From contig DASRJH010000157.1 in the NCBI GenBank assembly GCA_035649575.1, positions 1 to 11,012 of the forward strand: a DNA stretch of 11,012 bases, written 5' to 3'. A program made the position numbers and the translations under genes. Shown here piece after piece: positions 7,255 through 11,012 of the stretch (positions within the stretch are counted from its first letter, which is position 1; every line of letters begins with the position of its first letter). The notes beneath the pieces are model-generated. The model had not been told where the DNA came from. It worked only from the letters and a program-made list of their open reading frames with translations, and did no database searches. The stretch is from DASVAL01 sp035649575 (GTDB lineage Bacteria > Planctomycetota > UBA1135 > UBA2386).

Positions 7255-7647
7255 TCAGGCCCCGGGAGGCAGCGTCCTCACGGATCCGTTCCACAGCATG
7301 CACCTCGCGCGATAGAGGTCGCGTTCGACGACGTCGACCGAGGTGCCGAGCCTGGCTGCGACCGCTGGCCTCGACAGACCGCCGATCCAGCACAGCGTGG
7401 CCGTCTTGGCGAGTCTGGGGTCGACTTCGTCGAGCTCGGAGAGCAGGCGATGCACGTCGGTCACACGGCCGGTGGCATGGAGCCCATCCTGAGCGCGCGG
7501 ATGCCGCTCCTCGCGCTGAGCTCGGTGGAGTTGCATGCGGCACTTGTCGGCGACTGCGTTGTCGCGGCGGTTGTCACGCATCAGGCGGGCGATCGCGAGA
7601 CCGAGCCACACTGCGACGCCGCACCAGGCGAGCACGAGCCAGATCAT
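7255..7647 (-). CDS. Membrane-anchored sigma-70 region 4-like protein
   Basis: A 130-residue protein with two parts. Residues 2-22 are one hydrophobic helix (WLVLAWCGVAVWLGLAIA) followed by a basic stretch RLMRDNRR, predicting that the rest faces the cytoplasm. Residues about 62-121 resemble region 4 of ECF sigma factors of the large planctomycete/acidobacterial type: LLSELDEVDPRLAKTATL, then GGLSRPAVAARLGTSVDVVE as the helix-turn-helix and RDLYRARCML as the closing helix. Region 2, which binds the -10 element and core polymerase, is absent; the 130 bases before the start leave no room for it. The start at 7647 is fixed by GGGAGG five bases upstream. It lies downstream of the alcohol dehydrogenase gene on the same strand. 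It could be a membrane-tethered DNA-binding regulator or a decayed sigma factor; without region 2 a working sigma factor is unlikely. Confidence 0.78.
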   Translation of the reverse strand: MIWLVLAWCGVAVWLGLAIARLMRDNRRDNAVADKCRMQLHRAQREERHPRAQDGLHATGRVTDVHRLLSELDEVDPRLAKTATLCWIGGLSRPAVAARLGTSVDVVERDLYRARCMLWNGSVRTLPPGA

Positions 7648-7652
7648 GGCTG

Positions 7653-7658
7653 CCTCCC
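7653..7658 (-). promoter_or_regulatory. Ribosome binding site deciding the 7647 start
   Basis: On the minus strand GGGAGG lies five bases before the ATG at 7647. This supports a separate 130-residue gene beginning with a membrane helix, rather than an extension of the open frame further upstream into the alcohol dehydrogenase region. Confidence 0.65.
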
Positions 7659-7718
7659 GTTGCCACGGCGGGCCCGTTGCGAGGTTCGAATCCTGGGGAT
7701 GTTCATGCCAGCACATCC

Positions 7719-7735
7719 GTCCGGTCTCGCCGGAC
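7719..7735. other. Perfect six-pair hairpin after the alcohol dehydrogenase gene
   Basis: GTCCGG (7719-7724) and CCGGAC (7730-7735) form a perfect stem with loop TCTCG, 42 bases downstream of the alcohol dehydrogenase stop in the 130-base gap 7648-7777. No T-run follows on the minus strand. It may be a transcript-end or processing structure, or a partial terminator separating the upstream pair from the sigma-like gene. Confidence 0.35.
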
Positions 7736-7777
7736 CCCATCATCGATGGGTGCAAGTTCCTCTCGCTCGCCGGTTTC

Positions 7778-8776
7778 CTAGACGACGAGGACTCGGGCGC
7801 CGCGCGCCTGTCCGTGCGCAAGATCGCGCAGCGCGCGGTTCGCTTCGCGCAGCGGATAGGTCGTGACCGTCGGGCGCATCGGAATCGCTGCGGCCAGCGC
7901 GAGGCATTCGCGCACGTCGGCCCGCGTGACGTTCGCCACGGTCTTGATCTCGCGCTCCATCCACAGGTGCTCTTGGTAGCGCAGGCGCAGCAGTTCGCGC
8001 TGGTCGGCGCCCTCCTTGCTGATCGCGTTGATGACGAGCCGGCCGCCGGGGCGCAGGTTGCGCAGCGCTTCGAGCACGGGCCGCCAGGCCGGCGTGGTGT
8101 CGATGATGGCAGCCAGCGGTTCGGGCGACCTGTCCGCCGTGTCGCCTGCCCAGCAGGCACCGAGCGCGCGCGCGAAGTCGCGTTGCCCGGGATCACGCGC
8201 GAACACGTGGATCGGGCTGTGCGGCAGGCGATGGCGCGCCATCTGCAACACGAGGTGGGCCGAAGCACCGAAGCCTGTGAGTCCCAGAGGCTCACCGTCG
8301 CGCAGGCTGCACAAACGCAGCGCGCGGTAGCCGACCGCGCCGGCGCACAACAGCGGTGCGGCCTCGACGTCGCCGAACGTCGAGGGCAACGGGCATGCGT
8401 AGTCCTCGGGTACCGTCATGAGCTCGGCATAGCCACCGTCGACGTCGCGCCCCGTGGCGACGAACTGGTCGCTCAGGTTCTCGTCCTCCGTGCCCGACGA
8501 GCGCCAGATCCAACCGACGCCGACGCGGTCTCCGACCAGCAGTTGTGCTGTGCCGCTGCCCGTCGCGACGACGCGCCCGACGACCTGGTGGCCTGGCACG
8601 ATCGGCAGCCGCGGTGGGGGCGTGCGCCCCTCGATCTCGTCGAGCTCGGTGTGGCACAAAGCACAGACCACGACGCGCAAGAGGACCTGCCCCGTTCCCG
8701 GCTCGGGGTCCGGCAGTTCGCGCCACGACAGCGGTTCGGGATCGTCGCGCAACGACGCGATCTTCGACAGACACAT
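7778..8776 (-). CDS. Zinc-type alcohol dehydrogenase (MDR family) lacking the structural-zinc lobe
   Basis: A 332-residue medium-chain dehydrogenase, probably NAD(P)-dependent. The catalytic-zinc ligands are present: Cys41 in CALCHTEL, His63 in VPGHQVVG and Cys144 in APLLCAGAVGY; the usual Glu after His63 is Gln here. The Rossmann half has GLTGFGASAHL (about 165-175). In relatives of this type a lobe with four cysteines (CGxCxxC up to ENLCD) binds a structural zinc; here the matching segment, residues 86-104, reads GVGWIWRSSGTEDENLSDQ: about six residues shorter and with no cysteine. The reading frame is intact and the flanking GRDVDGGYAEL is conserved, so this is a natural loss rather than an error. 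The start at 8776 matches the family N terminus and lies five bases after the stop of the DUF2238 gene, implying coupled translation. The physiological alcohol or aldehyde is unknown. Confidence 0.92.
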   Translation of the reverse strand: MCLSKIASLRDDPEPLSWRELPDPEPGTGQVLLRVVVCALCHTELDEIEGRTPPPRLPIVPGHQVVGRVVATGSGTAQLLVGDRVGVGWIWRSSGTEDENLSDQFVATGRDVDGGYAELMTVPEDYACPLPSTFGDVEAAPLLCAGAVGYRALRLCSLRDGEPLGLTGFGASAHLVLQMARHRLPHSPIHVFARDPGQRDFARALGACWAGDTADRSPEPLAAIIDTTPAWRPVLEALRNLRPGGRLVINAISKEGADQRELLRLRYQEHLWMEREIKTVANVTRADVRECLALAAAIPMRPTVTTYPLREANRALRDLAHGQARGARVLVV

Positions 8777-8781
8777 CGCGT

Positions 8782-9462
8782 TCACGATTGGACTCGCGCG
8801 ATGCTGCGATCGTGCAGCCGCCGCAGCAGCAACTGCGCGAGCACCGCTCCGGACAGCGCCATGGTCATGTCCCACTGCGCATCCCACGGATCGCCCTGCA
8901 TGCCGAGCCACTCGGGTCCCGATGTGGGGTAGCAGACCAGGACCAGGGCCATCTCGAGCAGGTCGTAGCTCGCGCTGAGGGCGAGGCAGCAACCCGTGAC
9001 GAGCCAGAACAGCGTGCGACCCGCCGGCAGGCCGCGCCGTCGCAGCAGCCACTCACGCAGCAGGATCGCCGGCACGAAGCCCTGGAAGAAGTGTCCGATC
9101 CGATCGACCGGGTTGCGCTCGAGGCCGAACACGTCCATCAACCACTGCGGGAGCGGCACCTCCGCGAACGTGTAGCGGCCACCGAGGCACTGGATCAGGA
9201 AGAACCAGGCCAGCAGTACGTGGCCGAGGTCGCTGAACCGGAACCAGCGGCGCCGCACCGCGAACACCGCCATGACCGCGGTGAGCGGCAGCACTTCGAA
9301 AGCCCAAGTCGGCTTGTCTCGGGCACCGAGGAAGGACCACAAAAGCAGCAGCAGACATCCGATCGCGAGCGCGGGAAAGAGCCACGGACGAGCTCTCGAG
9401 CCGGCGGCCGCCGGCGCCGCGGCTCGGGCCTCGCCGAGCCCCTCGCTCTGCGGCGTTCGCAT
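8782..9462 (-). CDS. DUF2238 / YjdF-family integral membrane protein
   Basis: A 226-residue inner-membrane protein of the DUF2238 (YjdF-like) family, whose biochemical role is not known. Family signatures are clear: DRIGHFFQGFVPAILLRE (120-137), ALSASYDLLE (161-170) and the acidic MQGDPWDAQWDM (188-199). About six membrane segments can be seen, near residues 28-46, 53-69, 78-94, 122-140, 150-178 and 196-214. The conserved His, Glu and Asp/Trp residues within or next to the membrane suggest a metal or substrate site, but that is conjecture. The first about 25 residues are Ala/Arg-rich and poorly conserved in look; ATG 9462 is the only credible start since the open frame above it is shadow. It is the first gene of the pair with the alcohol dehydrogenase and diverges from the small gene at 9565, with the promoters in the 102-base gap. 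Confidence 0.88.
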   Translation of the reverse strand: MRTPQSEGLGEARAAAPAAAGSRARPWLFPALAIGCLLLLLWSFLGARDKPTWAFEVLPLTAVMAVFAVRRRWFRFSDLGHVLLAWFFLIQCLGGRYTFAEVPLPQWLMDVFGLERNPVDRIGHFFQGFVPAILLREWLLRRRGLPAGRTLFWLVTGCCLALSASYDLLEMALVLVCYPTSGPEWLGMQGDPWDAQWDMTMALSGAVLAQLLLRRLHDRSIARVQS

Positions 9463-9564
9463 GGCGAGCGAGCGTAGCGGCGGGAGTCCGGCCGCACCAT
9501 GCGGCGCTTGCCGGCAAGCGGAATCCGCCGAGCCCCGATCACGGCCTCGTGCGTAGGGGCTGCA

Positions 9565-9777
9565 ATGAGCCTCGAACCGAGTCCCGTCAGCGATCGAGTC
9601 GACGGCGTGACATGGGAGATACGGCCCGAGTGGCTGGCCGGTCGCCATTGGTGGCGCATCTACATCGACCGGCATGTGAAGGTCCTCGTTCGCTACAAGG
9701 AGAACGCGATCCGCGCGGCCGAGGCGTTGGCGGCCGACGAAGCGCAGTTCCGGCGCGAGGCAGGCACGGCGGACTAG
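9565..9777 (+). CDS. Small conserved-looking hypothetical protein, 70 residues
   Basis: I do not recognise the family. The protein has no signal peptide, membrane helix or cysteine and should be cytoplasmic. Residues about 14-46 look like a small beta-sheet rich in Trp and Tyr (WEIRPEWLAG, then HWWRIYIDRHVKVLVRY), followed by one amphipathic helix (NAIRAAEALAADEAQFRRE, about 47-65). The start at 9565 is preferred to the ATG at 9499 because AGGGG lies upstream at about six bases and because the extra 22 codons look like intergenic translation. It diverges from the DUF2238 gene and converges on the proline iminopeptidase gene, 25 bases away. The strong aromatic and basic content suggests a real folded protein. 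Confidence 0.68.
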   Translation: MSLEPSPVSDRVDGVTWEIRPEWLAGRHWWRIYIDRHVKVLVRYKENAIRAAEALAADEAQFRREAGTAD

Positions 9778-9781
9778 TCGT

Positions 9782-9796
9782 CGCCGCTACGCGGCG
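9782..9796. terminator. Hairpin between convergent genes, possible two-way terminator
   Basis: CGCCGC (9782-9787) and GCGGCG (9791-9796) form a perfect six-pair stem with loop TAC, filling the 25-base gap between the stops at 9777 and 9803. No T-run follows on either strand, so it would be a weak or Rho-assisted terminator. Its position between converging genes is the main support. Confidence 0.45.
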
Positions 9797-9802
9797 CCAA
9801 CC

Positions 9803-10783
9803 CTACAGGCGCGCGAAGCGATCGGTCTCTTCGATCAGCGCGCTGCGGATCCCCGGCTCGGTCATCGAGTGACCGGCGTCGGGCACGATGACCAGCTTCG
9901 CTTCGGGCCACGCGCGGTGCAGATCCCAGGCCGACGTAGCAGGACAGCAGACGTCGTAGCGGCCTTGCACGATCACGCCGGGAATGTGGCGCAGGCGCCT
10001 GGCGTTGCGCAGCAGCTGGTCGTCGTGATCGAAGAATCCGCGGTTGACGAAGTAGTGTGCCTCGATGCGCGCGAACGCGTCGGCGAACCGCCCACCGCCG
10101 AACTTCTTCACGAGCGCGGGATCGACGTGCAGTTTGCTCGTGCGGCCTTCCCAGACCGACCAGGCCTTCGCGGCCTGCCTGCGGACCCTGCGATTGCTGC
10201 CCGTCAGTCGCTTGTAGTAGGCCTTCATCATGTCGCCGCGCTCGCGCTCTGGAATCGGCTCGAGGTAGTCCTCGAAGGCGTCGGGGAAGATCCTGCTCGC
10301 CCCGTCCTGATAGAACCACAACAGCTCGCTGCGGCGCAGCAGGAAGATGCCGCGCAGCGTGAGCGCCACGACTCGCTTCGGATACGTCTCGGCATACGCG
10401 AGCGCCAACGTGCTGCCCCAGCTGCCGCCGAACACGACCCAGCGGTCGATGCCGAGGTGCACTCGCAGCTGCTCGATGTCGTTGACGAGGTCCCACGTCG
10501 TGTTCTCGCGCAGCTCGGCGAACGGACGGCTCTTCCCGCACCCGCGCTGGTCGAACAGCACAATGCGCCACTTCCTCGGGTCGAAGTACCGCCGATACAC
10601 GGGATCGATGCCGCCGCCGGGCCCGCCGTGCAGGAACACCACGGGCTTGCCCCTCTGATTGCCGCACTCTTCGTAGTGGATCGTGTGCAGATCGGAGACC
10701 TTCAGGTGGCCCTCGCGGAAGGGCTCGATCGCCGGGAACAGATCGACCAGTTGGCGCTTGCTGACGACGGTCGTTCGCTTCAT
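9803..10783 (-). CDS. pip: Proline iminopeptidase (S33 family, alpha/beta hydrolase)
   Basis: A 326-residue cytoplasmic peptidase that removes N-terminal proline from peptides. The oxyanion-hole motif HGGPGGG is at 52-58, the nucleophile Ser121 is in FGGSWGSTLALAY, Asp277 is in VQGRYDVCCP and His305 is in PDAGHSMTEP. The cap domain shows the family sequence AKAWSVWEG (205-213) and ARIEAHYFVNRGFF (238-251), which distinguishes prolyl iminopeptidases from general hydrolases. Length is near normal (310-330). The protein starts with a short extra segment MKRTTVVSKRQLV before the usual LFPAIEPF; no other in-frame start exists, so 10783 is used although no clear Shine-Dalgarno precedes it. It lies 48 bases downstream of the partial gene at the window edge, on the same strand. 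Confidence 0.95.
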   Translation of the reverse strand: MKRTTVVSKRQLVDLFPAIEPFREGHLKVSDLHTIHYEECGNQRGKPVVFLHGGPGGGIDPVYRRYFDPRKWRIVLFDQRGCGKSRPFAELRENTTWDLVNDIEQLRVHLGIDRWVVFGGSWGSTLALAYAETYPKRVVALTLRGIFLLRRSELLWFYQDGASRIFPDAFEDYLEPIPERERGDMMKAYYKRLTGSNRRVRRQAAKAWSVWEGRTSKLHVDPALVKKFGGGRFADAFARIEAHYFVNRGFFDHDDQLLRNARRLRHIPGVIVQGRYDVCCPATSAWDLHRAWPEAKLVIVPDAGHSMTEPGIRSALIEETDRFARL

Positions 10784-10831
10784 GCCCCGATGCTGTCTGC
10801 CCGGTCGTTGCTTGGCCAGAGAACTGTCCGG

Positions 10832-11012
10832 TTACCGGGCGCTGCAGGCCGTGAGTCGCACGTGCGCGTGCCGCCAGTAGTCCTCTTCGCCGATGCGGTG
10901 CGCCAACACGCTGATCTCCTGCTGCAAGGCGGCTCGGGCCACCTCGAGGATCGCGCGCTCGTGCGGCAGCCCGAGGCGCAGTTCGAGGTCGTGCAGGCGG
11001 TTCATCAGGATC
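10832..11012 (-). CDS. 3' part of an unidentified gene (runs off the window)
   Basis: An open frame enters from the window end and stops with TAA at 10832-10834, giving about 59 residues ending in HVRLTACSAR. It reads as helical sequence: LHDLELRLGLPHERAILEVARAAL, split by a turn, then QQEISVLAHRIGEEDYWR. A methionine at 11005 could be the start of a 57-residue protein, but the ribosome-site region is outside the window, so a longer protein is equally possible. I do not recognise a family. The short 48-base gap to the proline iminopeptidase gene makes co-transcription possible. Confidence 0.55.
   Translation of the reverse strand, partial: ILMNRLHDLELRLGLPHERAILEVARAALQQEISVLAHRIGEEDYWRHAHVRLTACSAR

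Noticed and set aside
7683..7693. GGTTCGAATCC, identical to a tRNA T-arm loop, suggesting a tRNA gene or an integrase attachment remnant
   Set aside because: The T-stem pairs only three bases, no D-arm, anticodon arm or acceptor stem can be built around it, and there is no CCA end, integrase or direct repeat nearby.
6472..7866. Plus-strand open frame of 464 codons across the amidotransferase and sigma-like genes
   Set aside because: It runs antisense to two genes with clear motifs and across their intergenic gap, and its translation has no recognisable domain.
1..11012. CRISPR arrays, insertion sequences, rRNA or tRNA genes, phage genes
   Set aside because: No regularly spaced direct repeats, no transposase or integrase frame, and no RNA gene other than the riboswitch could be seen on either strand.

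Overview
The window is very GC-rich bacterial DNA that is almost fully coding, with mostly minus-strand genes. It looks like Planctomycetota. The basis is the style of the secreted proteins (a C-terminal domain ending in a short hydrophobic LLLGP tail), a sigma region-4 domain resembling the ECF factors expanded in that phylum, and a caspase-family protein paired with a large exported scaffold protein. This is inference from protein style; no marker gene is present.

Layout. (1) Positions 33-4411, minus strand: a two-gene unit. A 772-residue exported protein (helical N-terminal part, thioredoxin-fold domain without its redox cysteines, two related C-terminal domains) is followed 20 bases later by an exported caspase-like peptidase (C14) with an intact His/Cys dyad. 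(2) Positions 4412-4898: about 490 bases with no convincing gene. (3) Positions 4899-5054, plus strand: a well-conserved cobalamin riboswitch, followed by one gene (5112-6458) for a secreted beta-propeller-like protein. (4) Positions 6436-9462, minus strand: in transcription order a DUF2238/YjdF membrane protein, a zinc-type alcohol dehydrogenase that has lost its structural-zinc lobe, a 130-residue protein joining a membrane helix to a sigma region-4-like domain, and a class I glutamine amidotransferase. (5) Positions 9565-9777, plus: a 70-residue protein of unknown function. (6) Positions 9803-10783, minus: a proline iminopeptidase, preceded by the 3' part of an unidentified gene that runs off the window.

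The strongest novelty candidate is the cobalamin riboswitch driving a lone secreted propeller-like protein. The gene is closed off downstream by a convergent gene whose 3' end overlaps it, so the riboswitch appears to serve it alone. A B12-controlled exported beta-propeller recalls the Bacteroides surface corrinoid-binding protein BtuG, but no B12 transporter gene lies in the window, so a role in corrinoid capture is a hypothesis. Second is the membrane-anchored sigma region-4-like protein. Third is the pairing of a caspase-like peptidase with a redox-dead thioredoxin-fold protein.
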